A DNA stretch of 64,000 bases from Calycina herbarum (GCA_001414485.1 LLEY01000231.1:1-64000), one strand, 5' to 3'; numbered from the stretch's first letter, positions 24,744-35,762 are shown. Notes: a model not told the origin generated them from the sequence alone. Program-made: numbers and translations.

Positions 24744-25175
24744 TATAACGAAACTTAAACGAACTAAATAAAGATAACTAAGTCTTAAAAGTTAGTATAT
24801 AGATAAGAAGTATAGATACGCTAGGTTGTTTACTTAGAAGTGAACTTGTTACTTATATCAAAGATATTAAATAATATAATAAGATTAATAACTAAAGTTA
24901 AGTACGAAGCTCCTATCTAGATAGTAGACGTGCTAGTATATATAGAACCTTCGTTCCCCTAGGTAGCTAACTCGCTCGTCGAGCTGGCGATCCAACGAGC
25001 TAGTTCGCCTAGCGATTCAGCGGTCCCTTTCGTCACGTGATCATTATAATGAAATCCTTAGATCGCTTAACTAACCTTACCGATCCCTAACTACTATAAG
25101 AGTATTCCGATAGTGCTTAACCTGTCAGGACGCCGCCTGGTCTTCACTCATCACGTGTGCACGTGATTCGTGACA
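24744..25175 (-). repeat. 5' LTR of chromovirus copy 2 (type A)
   Basis: 432 bases, the same length and sequence type as the LTRs of copy 1, and unlike the type B LTR at the other end of the same element. It ends gtgattcgtgaca. Mutation is light at its right end (intact cacgtgtgcacgtg). Confidence 0.88.
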
Positions 25176-25205
25176 CTTTGTTTAGTCTGTTTAAGTTTCG
25201 TTATA
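25176..25205 (+). repeat. Inverted 30-base LTR-end fragment
   Basis: The inverse of this 30-base piece equals the first 30 bases of the LTRs (tataacgaaacttaaac...) with one mismatch to 17953-17982. It sits exactly between the type A LTR and the truncated type B LTR. Confidence 0.8.
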
Positions 25206-25538
25206 GTTAAATAAGATAATAAGATTAATAACTAAAGTTAAGCACGAAGCTCCTATCTAATAGTAGACGTGCTAATCTTATATAGAACCTTCGTTCCTTC
25301 TAGGTAGACAGGATCGCCTGTCGTTCCAGTCGACCGGGTCGCCTAGGTTGCTAGTCAACCCAGGTGATCCTTATATCACGTGACCTCCAACGTACTTCCA
25401 ACAGTGAGATCCTGGAATCCCTAAATGCCTCTGCATTACGGATTCCCTCCTGTGCTACCTTCCATTTCCTGGACGTTGTGCGTTGTCCTGTCAGAGCGCC
25501 GTCTGGACTACTTACCACGCAAAACGTGATTCGTGACA
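25206..25538 (-). repeat. Truncated type B LTR (outer end of copy 2)
   Basis: It matches the type B LTR 17953-18407 from about base 123 of that LTR to its end (333 bases). It is much less RIP-mutated than the left copy (it keeps many CA and TG). It is followed by ttgcg, the partner of ttacg at 17948. Confidence 0.85.
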
Positions 25539-25579
25539 TTGCGATGGGGAAGTAGTTCCTTCGTCGAAGACAAGGAAGG

Positions 25580-25770
25580 TCGAATACAAATAATAACGAG
25601 TAAGCCACCAGGAACCCATAAGTAATCTACAAGTGAGCCACAAGTGAGCCACGAGTAAGCCATCAAACACCAAGTAAGCTAATATCAAGTTGGGGCCTAA
25701 ACTTCAGAGTTGCAAGTAAGCTATCAAATAACGAGTAAGCAAGGAGTAACCCACGAGTAAGCTATTCAAA
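25580..25770. repeat. Degenerate minisatellite of gagtaagc units
   Basis: Many irregular copies of a unit around cacgagtaagccat (also acaagtgagcca, cgagtaagctat), spaced 12 to 30 bases, between the LTR and the SNX3 3' side. No gene. The remainder to 26374 is ordinary sequence with an adenine-rich (gaa)n tract near 26155-26172. Confidence 0.6.
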
Positions 25771-26374
25771 ATTAAGTCTACACTATATGTAATGAATATG
25801 TTGTAAGAGGACTGCAGGACGAATAAAAACTTACTTTCTGCTATGAAATAATAACTCTCAATATGTGCTCAAATCAAAAGGAAACAGTCTTAAATTATAC
25901 TGTATAAGTTGGAAATACCAGCTTCGAAGAACGCTGCGAATTATCCGCATGTTATCCAACCTTGATCGCTGTCGAAAAGGGGCACTGAAATTGGTGTGGT
26001 GTAGGACTTTGGAGACCACGCCGAAACCGGAAGTATAGAATAGTGTCAGAACAACGCTAAATAAGCTTAGGAAACTACCGTATGACCCGGTATTAAAACG
26101 CCTGTGAATACATTGGAATATTCCTAATGCCCCTCCCAATACAAAAGGAAAAGAGAAGAAGAAGAAGAAAAACATTTGGCCTCCCCTCCCCTCAATAAAA
26201 CCCCTTACCCCTTAATCCCATGGGAACTTAAACGGTATGCGCTTTTTGCAAGAAAGAAAGGTCGTGTTCCTGGTTCATTATCGTCGTGCTCGGTCGTGGC
26301 TTTTGCAGCTTCCGTGGTCTACGTTTCACCGTTTCTTCGTGGTTGGTGTGGTGCTTTGGATATGATGCTGATCT

Positions 26375-27022
26375 TCACCAAGCGTTGCGGTCCCAATTTG
26401 GATCTGGATATGCTTGTTAGCCTTTAGTTTCTTGACAGCAATACAGAAGATGTGTGAAGGAAATCTGCCATTTCTCAAATAGGGCAATTGCAATAGTTTC
26501 CTCAACTCACCTTGAACGAAGCCCGCCAACACCTTGCTACCCGTCTGCAAAAGAGGATGTCCAACCACAATCTGCAAGAACCGCTGTAAACCTTCCCTCC
26601 GGTGCTCAATCACATCGTCACTAAAGCGGTTGGTAAAAACCTTTCCCGGCAAAGGAGGAATAGTAACGCGCGCCGATTCCCGCTCCAAGATATCACGGAA
26701 GTGTTCGAAATCAGAGTAGCGTCTGCGCACACTACTTTGTCGCAACTTGAAGGCGGGGATGTTGGTTCGGCATACGATCTCGTAGTCTGTGTACATGTTG
26801 CGACCCATTCCGTGGGTTTTGGGATTGCGAACCTGCAGAGGAGGGGTTAGCAAGAGTGGAATGACAATTGCTTCTTACCATTGCGGGGGGAATTAGGTGG
26901 AGGCTCGCAATGCGCTGGGAGAAATGGTGGCACGAGACACTGACCTCTATCTCGAGGAAATTCTCCGGAGGGCCATAGATCTCCTCGAAGCTCTGCTGGC
27001 GCGAATCTGGCATTGCCTGCAT
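26375..27022 (-). CDS. snx3: Sorting nexin 3 (PX domain), 3 exons
   Basis: Exons on the minus strand are 27022-26945, 26832-26511 and 26403-26375, with GT-AG introns of 112 and 107 bases. They join in phase to 429 nt (142 aa, the usual size of fungal Snx3/Grd19). The start [19 protein letters not shown] and the end DPNWDRNAW are those of the family. The PX domain fills most of the protein, with [10 protein letters not shown] and a PPLPGK loop for phosphatidylinositol 3-phosphate. Snx3 binds endosomal membrane and helps retromer recycle cargo to the Golgi. The last exon is only 29 nt, so a simple frame reading would miss it and run into the intron. Sequence is clean of RIP. It is divergent from the tetraspanin gene. 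Function is assigned by family; confidence is high. Confidence 0.96.
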
Positions 27023-27728
27023 CGTTGCGATGTTGTGGAAGTGATGGCACAAATCTGCTGGCGCTTTCTGCTCTGCTCGAAGATTGTGATTGTGATTGTG
27101 TTCCGCCGGTTCGTGCTCTGAGGGCTGGCTGTGCGAGTTTTATACGGTTGGAGATTGAGATTGAGATGGTCGTGTGATGATTGATGATCGTTCGTCTTGC
27201 AAACGTGATTGTGGTTGCAGCTGAGGTGAGGTGAATGTGTTTACCAATTTACCAATCACCCAGAGATATTAGCAGAGATATTAGCAGAGATATACCAGAG
27301 ATATTAGCTGGAGGTCGGGTTGGACCTTGGAAGATGCCCAGCGAGCCCAGCCTGTTTCGCGGGGCAAAATCGCAAATCACGTGCGTGGAATGCTCCAGCT
27401 GGGTTCCCCTCTCGGTCAACCTAAAAGAGCAAGCTACAAGTACATCATCGCCTTTGCTTTCGAGTAACATCTGGTGGTGTGGTACAGCATGACACTCGAT
27501 CCCTTTGCTCTCGGCATCTTTCGTATGTGTCGTCTTCTCTCCCTCTGATTCTCCTGTTTTCAAGTCATCACGATCACGATCACGGAGCAACATCTATCTC
27601 GCTCTTCATCGATTACTTACTCCCTGTTCTCTCCTCATTGCTTACGCGCATTTGGACGAGCACGCGAGAGGTTCCTCTTCTCAGCTTCTCAGCCTTGCTT
27701 CTCCAATTTTCCCCATTCAACCGGCATC
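27023..27728. promoter_or_regulatory. Shared intergenic region of divergent snx3 and tetraspanin genes
   Basis: About 700 bases between two divergent start codons, so it should hold both promoters. It contains four irregular copies of agagatattagc (about 27263-27310) and a cacgat repeat near 27570-27585. Pyrimidine-rich stretches precede the tetraspanin ATG. No TATA box is convincing. Open frames here look like chance. Confidence 0.5.
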
Positions 27729-29026
27729 ATGACCCATATCGTCAACTTCTTTCTCTGGGGAGGACCTCTTGTAAGCTTTGCCAGCTAGTCATTTGGTATT
27801 TATAAGTTTGCTGATGGCATTAGTTGCTGTTTATTCTCACAGCTATTGCGGGGTAAGTCGTTTTGTTTTTGCCGTGTGTTTGCTCGGTTGTCGAAGCTGG
27901 GCCTCGAGCCCCAAGTTCATTTCCACAGAAAGAGCTTCTACCATTCCTACTCCGCTCGTTACGGCTACTTGTCTTAACCCAAGCCCATTTACTATACATT
28001 GCATCTCCCTTGGCTGACTCTGGCATCTATACAGATACTCCTATTCCCAAATCCGCTACCTCCATCTCCCAATCCCCCAAGCCCTCGCCCTCTTTACCGT
28101 CGTTCTCCCAATTATCACCGGCATATCAATGCAAGGTGTATACGGCCTGATCCAACGAGCCTCTCGAACCGAGCAATACCAACTCACCATCCCCCTCGTA
28201 GCCGTCATAGGCTTCCAGCTGATCTACGAAACAATCGTTGCAACTTTGGCCTTGACATATATGATACCGCCGTCAACATTACACTGTGGCCTCGAGGAAA
28301 GATGGAAGGGGCTGTTCGTGAGCAAGGATGAATCCGCGATAAAGACAATACAAGACGCTTTTAATTGTTGCGGTTTCAATAGCGTTGTCGATCGTGCGTT
28401 TCCTTTCGGAAATCCCTCGCCATGTTCGAAGATATTTAAGAGAACTTCCAGTTGCTTTGGTCCTATGAGGAAGGCGGAGCAGACTCAGGCTGGGTTGCTG
28501 TTACTTGTTGCTATTATGGTTTTTGTGGTCAAGGTATGAATCTCATTTCAACTACCCCTGTTCGCCGAAAATACTACTGCTCAATCTGGTACCCGAGATT
28601 ATCCAACTGGAGTTTGGTGAGCTATGGTAGCATCACGTTTTTGGGCCAGTTTCCAAGTTGAAATGTCTTGAGGATATACTTGTTTTATCCAATCAACTTC
28701 CACTGAAATCCCATCACAAAAAAGCTAACTTCCCTCCTCAGCTCATCTCAATAATCTCCCTCTTCTCCGCAACAAACTGGACAAATTCGAGATGGATCCG
28801 ACCCATCAAGCGGCTCACCAGCCGCCGTAGCAACGAAGAAGACAACCAAGCTCACACCCGCCGTCTCATCGCGGAGAATGCTGCCGGAGAACCATACCGT
28901 GATAACCCAGAAGAGGCCGAGTCAACACCAGCAGCCAGTAACGGAAATCAAGGCGCAAGAATTGAACCCTCTGCGTTGGGAGGCCATAATGAATGGCGGG
29001 ATGAGGAACATGGACGGAGTGGATGA
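27729..29026 (+). CDS. Tetraspanin-like membrane protein, 4 exons
   Basis: Exons 27729-27770, 27824-27852, 28035-28533 and 28742-29026 join in phase to 855 nt (284 aa). Introns have gtaagc, gtaagt and gtatga donors and ag acceptors. Four hydrophobic segments (about residues 6-25, 38-58, 72-97, 175-198) and a large loop between the third and fourth, with the CCG signature at residues 135-137 (NCCGFNS) plus further Cys, give the tetraspanin layout. The C-terminal tail (about 85 aa) is hydrophilic and likely cytoplasmic. Fungal tetraspanins organise membrane domains and some act in infection structures; which class this is I cannot say. The second exon is only 29 nt. No RIP bias. Confidence 0.9.
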
Positions 29027-29199
29027 TTTGAAATACTGAGAGAGGATTGGGTTCAAGGCGTTGTGGTCATCTGGGTGACCGGTCTTCATTGGAAGTATGT
29101 GAGTGAGTTGCGAGTCACCGGTAACAAAAAGGCGAGGGAGTAACATATGATGGATCCTGGCAATTTTTCTTTTCATTTCTTTTCAACAAATTACAACAA

Positions 29200-29640
29200 T
29201 TCTTAGGATGTTTTACCAGGCTTTCAAAAATTCTCAGTCTACACCATTTGGTAGGACGGAGTCCGTATATACTGGATATCGAGTTAGTAATAATATAGAT
29301 AATAAAGTTTTACAAGTCTAATTATAATGAAATCTCTGATATTAGTACTTATAGCGAGGGTTCGCAGATATTCGTATAGCTCTCTTTTTATACTAAAAGA
29401 TATCTTAAGACGTTTTATATATTTATCTTTATATTTAAATAATATCTAAGACTAAGAACTAAGATTATTTCAAGTATTTAAATAGTAGTCTTGAAAGATA
29501 AATATACTAAATATATACTAGGTCTCGAGTCATAATAGAGTAAAAGTAAGAAGAGTTAGGAAAACACTGAATTATACTAAAATCGAGTAAAATTTGGTAA
29601 CTTTCTAGATCAGAGTCAGTTGTCTAGCTATCACTGTCTT
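29200..29640. other. AT-rich, RIP-like patch, no gene
   Basis: From about 29260 the sequence becomes CA/TG-poor and TA-rich, like the mutated repeats elsewhere, then returns to normal near 29640. It is probably a short relic of a repeat. No domain was recognised. Confidence 0.5.
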
Positions 29641-29766
29641 CTAAACTAATTACCTCGCAGGCTCCAATGCGGCGATAAGGCCATTTCAAATGCAGTCACG
29701 CATAACCAAGTCCACCTTCCTACTTCAAATGAGGAAGCACGTCGCAAACGCCGAAAGCTCGGACAT

Positions 29767-31444
29767 ATGTTGAGAACATCGTGCAACCTCAACCTACCAC
29801 GGATAAACTCACGACTGGCGATCACTATTCTCGACGTGGAAAACTCCTACAAACGAGCCATTGCCGACGGCCGACTCTTGCCAACAAGATTGCCTTTGTT
29901 GGTGAAAGAGAAAGATGATGGCAGGAAGCCTTATGCACTCGCTATCCACGCACTTCCCCGCGCGTTCCTCGATGCAAATAAGGTGGAAGACATCATCCAG
30001 CGCGTTTATTTGACTACTCAGATCGTACCAACTGCAGTGGAATGGATCGCGAAGACCGAGGAATACAATTTGACTGAGAAGTCGTTGGAGCTGGTCCTCC
30101 GCAACGCATTTGACTACGATGAGCTACTTCTAGGGCAGCGGTCGAAGGGCATTGGAACTTGCGGTACAGGGTCTGAAGCGTGCTGACGACTTCGAGGCGA
30201 AGGCTATCACTCTGAAACGGGCAGGTGCTATAATACGCCTTGTCGCATACGCTCTGTTGTGAGTGTCAGTCGTAGCTGGAGAGGCTACTGATAACCAGGT
30301 AAATACACTCGAAATCGTTCACTCCATCACGCTGATACCCGTAGGCCAGTACCTGGGTCGGAAGAGGCGGCAAGTTATGGCTTGAGCGGTCCCGAACTCT
30401 TGCTCGTTTCTGGTGCTGGTCTATGTCGAACATGCCTCACTGGCAGGGGCGAGAGTTACCCTTGTATCTTCTGCTAAGTGAGCGATGAAGTATTGCGTTG
30501 GGGTCGTGGCTAATATAGTGCTATAGCTCACGATCGAGGAGAAACCCCCTTGCAGAAATTGTTTCGACCGACCTTTCCCGCAGGCGCAGGAGAATTCATA
30601 TCGACTTTGGAATCTGAGTTGTATTGGAAAGACCTGCCGGTCTGGAAAGAACTTCCTGGTGTGGTTGATATTGTGATAGCGCTGCTTAATAGTCGTGTAA
30701 GGTGAGTTCGACGGCTTATGAGATCTTGAATAGTCTACTCATGTTGATATGAAGCCAAGATAAAATTCGCCGTGCTCTCGGATGTGCATCTTCGTACCCA
30801 AACGATAAAGACTCTACGCTATCAAATGTCCCGCAATTGGACATTCCTATTTCTACGAGAGCAACGGCGTTGTTCCACTCATTCAAGTGCAACTCGAACC
30901 CGGGCCTCTAAGGCCTACCCTGGTTGACCAAAATCAGGATTCAGCGTTGGTGACGCATGCTCAGAGATCCATGGGAACACCACACATGTCTGTCCAGTTG
31001 ACAATGGCTGGAGAAGCTTCGGTCAATGAATGCTCAGCAACCCAGGCAACGGCAAGATGTCTTGATACTGTGACGTCGACTTCTCTCATAGATTCACCCC
31101 TCGTTGGCAGCCTGTTAGAATCATACGCAAACGACCCATTTCTAGATGAGATACTCAACGGAGCTGTTCTCGGATCGAACGAAATAACGGACCCATACCT
31201 CGCGGACATTCTTTTCGGAGCTGTCCCGGAAACAATTGAACTTGCAGATCCCACGAGTCGTCACGTTCCTCAGCCAGCCCGTCCTCTCCCACACTCAATT
31301 GTTGCCGAGAGCTTCAGGCACGGGTTCACCACAAACGAAGCTACGATACTTCGTTCCTCAAGCACCATTGCCCTTAACCCGGTGCCAGATCTAACCTACA
31401 ATCCAATTGCCGCACATACACTCGGTAGAGCCAATGATACATAG
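29767..31444 (+). pseudogene. Uncharacterised multi-exon gene or remnant
   Basis: A frame of 139 codons (29767-30186) has normal coding composition. A neighbouring frame continues it (VQGLKRADDFEAKA, about 30165-30260), which suggests a frameshift or an intron. Further on, a Cys-rich stretch reads CRTCLTGRGESYPCIFC (about 30430-30476), followed after an intron-like gap by PPCRNCFDRPF (about 30547-30580). A last frame (30887-31444, 185 codons) is Ser/Thr/Pro-rich with DPFLDEIL and DPYLADILFGA repeats. The Cys spacing suggests a zinc-binding fungal protein, but I do not recognise the family. Exon structure is unresolved. It could be one gene, two genes or a decayed one. Confidence 0.35.
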
Positions 31445-31794
31445 CCTCGAGGCAGGAAGATGACAGTCCCAGGGTTGGTGAATCAAGGAGATATTTCTCA
31501 GTGTCGAGGATGTACTTGTGTATTCAACTAATGTAAAACAAAATGGCTCGCCCTTCGCTGTGGCGATACACCACTGGAGATGAGCCCTTAAAGTATGCAA
31601 TATGGCCTGCTTCTATTTTGACCAAGCTACTCTTACTAATTTCAGGCAGGGCTGAGCTGGGAAACTTCAATGGTTCGGGTGATATATTTCGGTAAATTAT
31701 AGGACCTCCCCACTTGATGTGTCTAGATGTTGGATCGAGGCCGAAATTACTCAGTGGGTTGAGGTCTAGAGACTAGGGTATATTAGCATCCGCA

Positions 31795-32292
31795 GTGGCC
31801 ATGACTTGGTACAGCCTCAAGTGCCTGTACGACGGCCCTCGTCTCCGTTGTCCATTCCAATGCGACGTAACTCCTCCGGCCTGTGCTAGCTTGAAACCCA
31901 TGACCCATGATTGGAACTCGTGCTTGATGAGTCAGCTGCTACTTGCCGCCATCAAAACATCAAAATCTGTCAGACCTAGCCTTTTCAACTCCTTCACAAT
32001 GTCCTTCACAATGACTTCGAAAACGGCACAACGCATCTTTGTCAAATTTCGCACAGATCAAGTTCCAGCTGACAGAAAGGACTTTGCTGTCGCGACCGCT
32101 GCATGCTCCAAGTTCCTGGGCCGCGATTTTGACTTCGAAAGGGACTTCCTCCACGCCCAAGGGGAAATCTTAAAGGACCACAGCAGATGCCATATCCTGA
32201 TTGACTGCGACTTCCGTGATTCACAGCCGGACTTAGGCTGCATCGACTTGGTATGCTACCAAGTCGCCCCTGACAAAGAGATGCAGTTGTAA
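31795..32292 (+). CDS. Hypothetical protein
   Basis: Open frame of 165 codons; a likelier start is the internal Met at about 31999 (MSFTMTSKTAQRIF). The part from there has a plausible globular composition (SKFLGRDFDFERDFLH, HILIDCDFRDSQPDLG). The stop is followed directly by gtaagt and, about 60 bases later, a tttacag acceptor, so an intron and a further exon are possible. No family was recognised. An opposite-strand frame overlaps but looks like a shadow. Confidence 0.3.
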   Translation: MAMTWYSLKCLYDGPRLRCPFQCDVTPPACASLKPMTHDWNSCLMSQLLLAAIKTSKSVRPSLFNSFTMSFTMTSKTAQRIFVKFRTDQVPADRKDFAVATAACSKFLGRDFDFERDFLHAQGEILKDHSRCHILIDCDFRDSQPDLGCIDLVCYQVAPDKEMQL

Positions 32293-32349
32293 GTTTCTCG
32301 GCATTCAACTGCTTTCCTTCACGAGTACTTAAAGCAAGCAGCACTTTAC

Positions 32350-33143
32350 AGGAAGAACTTGTTCACAGAGGTCGGATTGATATCGTTCCCTGGGGAAGGC
32401 ATTCATAAGCAGCAACCGCCTAATAGCTGCCATCATTCTCAGTCAGATCGTCTTCCCACATGAGATATTACTAGAGGATATCAGAAGCAAGGTCAGATAG
32501 ACGGAATGCGTTCAGACCATTTGGATTGCGGAGACCTGGACGGAAGGGCACACAGGGATGTGAAGGACTTGGACGAGAAGCTGGGAAAGACTTGGACAAG
32601 AAGCCATTTTCATGGCGGCAGACCAGTCATCAAAGAGCATGGAGGAACACGCGTCAATCTCCATTTCTTTCCTCAGTTCAAATACAGTAATGCGATTATT
32701 AGAGACATGTCTTACTACGGATCTGTTCAAAATGAGACTTGAGTTTGTCGTAAACTTCACCTTCGCTGCCGTTGCAAGAGATCTTGTACAATGAATCAAC
32801 ACACCGACGTTCAAGGGAGGGGAAGTGGGCTATTCACCTCGAAAAGGGGCTTGCTATTCCGCAGGTACTCTTCAACTGGTTTGTTCTGCTTCTTGAAGGT
32901 TTTAACTCTGTTCGCAATCATGTCAGCATGGTCGTCCACACGACCGGACGATGTGGCCCGCTGCTGCAGGCGTTCAATCAGAACATCGACATCACAGTCT
33001 AGGAGTATTGTTTGGACATTGTGGCAGATCTAAGAAAGTAAGCGTGAGTTGGCAGGAGACAGCTGGATTTACCCTAACCCTAAGATAGAGCCGTTCTCCC
33101 CGTCAGAGTTATTACGAGTTTCTTTGATTCTACAAGCAGCTTT
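32350..33143. other. No supported gene
   Basis: Ordinary composition with several short overlapping frames on both strands, none with a recognisable motif or splice structure. It lies downstream of the APH-like frame. Confidence 0.4.
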
Positions 33144-33824
33144 CTATTGCACATTTTTCTCAAATGGCTCTATAACTCTGTGATAAAAGCCCAATTTCCC
33201 AGGGTCAAGGTAAACCCTCATTGCATACGCCAAATTCTGGAAGTTCTGGTTATTCAGAGTTGCCGACAGCTTGTTATCAATCTGTTCGGCGGCCTCAAAC
33301 CTTGCCACCCTCTCGACATATTCCTTCCGCTCCCGCCACCTTTGCCTTGTTTCTTCATCTAATGGCTCCCCATTCTCATCGTAATTCCAAGACGCATCCA
33401 TTGGGAAAGGTACCGTCTCCAAGAAAAGGGGAAATTCCACCAGCTCCCAGGGCACTGTACATGCACCTTCCCAATCGATGACGCCAAGTATCCCATATCT
33501 TTGATTGACGATGATGTTGCTATGAAGAAAATCTCGGTGCGATACTGGAAATGGTCCACCATCGCAGGAAGAAAGGCGTTTAGCTACCGCCCTAACTTTG
33601 AGAGGGAATTCGACAATCGCCGTGAGCACCTGATTCACTGGGCCATTCTTCATGCTCCTTTGAATTTCCGTCCTTGATCTCGGAAACTTCGCATGAGCAG
33701 CCCACGCGTCGAAGAACGCTGTCGCCGTTTCAAATGGTCCACCTAGATCTGGGAATGGGCCAATCCCACCTTTCAAGACCTGAAGCTCAATTGAACATCT
33801 ATCTTCCTCTGAAGTACTCCCTAT
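33144..33824 (-). pseudogene. APH-type phosphotransferase, C-terminal part only
   Basis: The frame is open from just after a TAG (33825-33827) to 33144. It holds the catalytic HRDFLHSNIIVN loop and the GVIDWEGA metal-binding motif of the aminoglycoside phosphotransferase/choline kinase-like family, then a helical C-terminal region ending FYHRVIEPFEKNVQ. Fungal members are large families of unknown substrate. The N-lobe with the nucleotide-binding loop is absent: homology-like sequence fades near 33825 and no upstream exon was found, so it is either 5'-truncated or its first exons are lost in the AT-rich sequence beyond 34140. Probably a pseudogene. Confidence 0.75.
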
Positions 33825-34149
33825 CTAAACCTCATAAGCTACAAGCACTATAATAATAATGGACACCCATCTGAAGCCGGCACATTATCAATACCTTCCA
33901 CAACACGAGAATTGGCTGCAAGAACCGTCCTTCAATACTTCAGAATATCCAGCTCGCAAAACAAGACATCCTCATGTAATATCTCTGATTAGCACTTGTT
34001 TTGAGCTTGGTTTAACCAATTGTCGAGATCCATACCTAAAATCCCTTTTCAGAGCACTCTGCACCTGTATACTAGAGATGAGTCGTAAACAAGTCCTCGA
34101 TCGACAAAACCACCTACGACTTATTCAGTCGGCTCGATAGGTAAGGCTT

Positions 34150-35328
34150 AGTCAACGCCTTGAGAATAATCGGAGAATATTCTCACTAGCTTTATAGAAG
34201 CTGCTTAAGAGTGAGGATATATTTAATAGAGATGTGGTATTAGGAAATAAAAGCGAGAATAAGAAGAAAGAAGATAAGATAGATAGAGAGCTTTAAAGAA
34301 AAATAGTAGATATTTAAAAGAGAGCTAATAAGTAGATTAATATTATTATTTAAGAGATAGAAAGATAAATCTATAAAGTAACTAGAGAATATAAGAAACT
34401 TAGTATCTAGTATAATAAAAAATAGTCTTTTTTTATAATAAGTCTCTCTTATAGTAGATAAATACTTTACTTAAAATAAGTAAATACTTAACTCTACTTT
34501 ACTTATATTAGAAACTAAGAAATACTTTACTTATATAAGAAATTAAGTAAATAATCTACTTATAATAGATAAATATTTTATTTAGATATTATTAAATATA
34601 CTTAAATACTATATCTCTAAAAAAGATATACTAGAAAGATATTTATTTATTTATTTCTATTTAACGTTAAGCGGATTCTAGCTCGCGTAGGCTAGGTCCT
34701 AGAAAGTCCCAGTGTTAAGCAAATAACGCTAGGGAGGTGCCCTAGGCTACAGAGGGTGTAAAAGAAAGTACGCTAATTTACAAGAGATAGTTTAAAGAGA
34801 AGCCTCACTTCTAGAACAGCTCTCGTTCTTAATTAGTTTAAAAGTATTATAAGAGGCAGATCTTAGTATAAAACTTTGTATTATAGTAGACCTTGTAAAA
34901 GAGTTCCTCGTAGTATAGGCTAAAGAGAAGTTATAGATTCCTCTTAGCCTTTATAAGTAGTTCCGAGGCTACTCTATTTACTAGCCAGCAAAAGAGAAGG
35001 TAGAATTGAGTTTTTCCTCTACTATACTTATACTTACCTAAGGTAAGTAGTATGTCGAGGTAAAAGAAGCGAAGGTGATATAGGTTAAAGTCTCTATAGC
35101 TAGAGCGAGCTGCGATTAGGCGAGCTAGGACCTCTCTTAGTAGGTGAAGTATCTTTGGCTTTAAGGACTAGTTAACAAGCCCGAGGTCTTTATATAGACT
35201 AGGAGCTGTGGTGTTCTAGAGCTTCTTTATAAGCTAAGTCCCTAACTCTTTAACCTCCCTCTTAAGCGTAGTAGTATAGAGTAGAGAAGAAGAAGGAGAA
35301 GAAGAAGACAAAGAGTTAAGCGAGAGTA
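34150..35328. other. Decayed repeat sequence, no recognised domain
   Basis: Up to about 34660 very AT-rich with repeated taaatactt-like words; then less AT-rich but still CA/TG-poor. Parts resemble mutated coding sequence, but no domain could be read. It ends at the LTR of copy 3 with gagta. Confidence 0.45.
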
Positions 35329-35762
35329 TATAACGAAACTCAAACGAACTAAACAAAGATAACTAAGTCTCGAAGGTTGGTATATAGGTAAGAAGTATAG
35401 ATGCGCCGGGTTGTTTACTTAGAAGTAAACTCGTTACTTATATCAAAGATGTCAAATAATATAATAAGATTGATAACTAAAGTTAAGTACGAAGCTACTA
35501 TCTAATAGCAGACGTGCTAGTCTTATATAGAACTGTAGTCCTCTGTTCTAATCGCTCTAGTCGCTCGCCCTGATCGCTTTAGTCGACAGGCGACTTAAGC
35601 GACTTAGGCGACTAGGTTACGTGATGTCCTTTATTAAAAGAAATCTATGGATCGCTTAGCTAGTCTAAGGATCCTTCTTCTATAAGAGTTTCTAATAGTG
35701 CTTAACCTGTTAGAGCGCCGCCTAGTCTTTACTCGTTATATACTTATACGTGATTTGTAATA
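35329..35762 (-). repeat. 3' LTR of chromovirus copy 3 (A-like)
   Basis: 434 bases. The end facing out of the U3 side (tagtgcttaacctgttagagcgccg) matches type A; the middle (about 35535-35640) is a gcgactt-rich variant of its own. It is followed by the inverse of a polypurine tract. Confidence 0.85.

Larger units (their letters stand above)
17953..25538 (-). mobile_element. Ty3/gypsy chromovirus, copy 2 (hybrid LTRs)
   Basis: This is an element in minus orientation with the same domains as copy 1. From left: LTR type B (17953-18407), antisense ORF, chromodomain, integrase, RNase H, RT, protease, gag, a complete type A LTR (24744-25175), a 30-base inverted LTR-end piece, and a truncated type B LTR (25206-25538). 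The outer flanks are ttacg (17948-17952) and ttgcg (25539-25543), equal except for one TpG-to-TpA change, so the B LTRs mark the original insertion. Internal frames are saturated with TAG/TAA. Confidence 0.85.

Noticed and set aside
25351..25608. Overlapping frames on both strands in the type B LTR
   Set aside because: They run from LTR sequence into the minisatellite; no coding evidence.
26534..26850. Plus-strand frames over the PX domain
   Set aside because: Shadows of snx3 exon 2, whose protein is unmistakable on the minus strand.
33859..34140. 93-codon plus-strand frame upstream of the APH-like gene
   Set aside because: No motif, no splice signals, and it ends in RIP-like sequence; probably chance.
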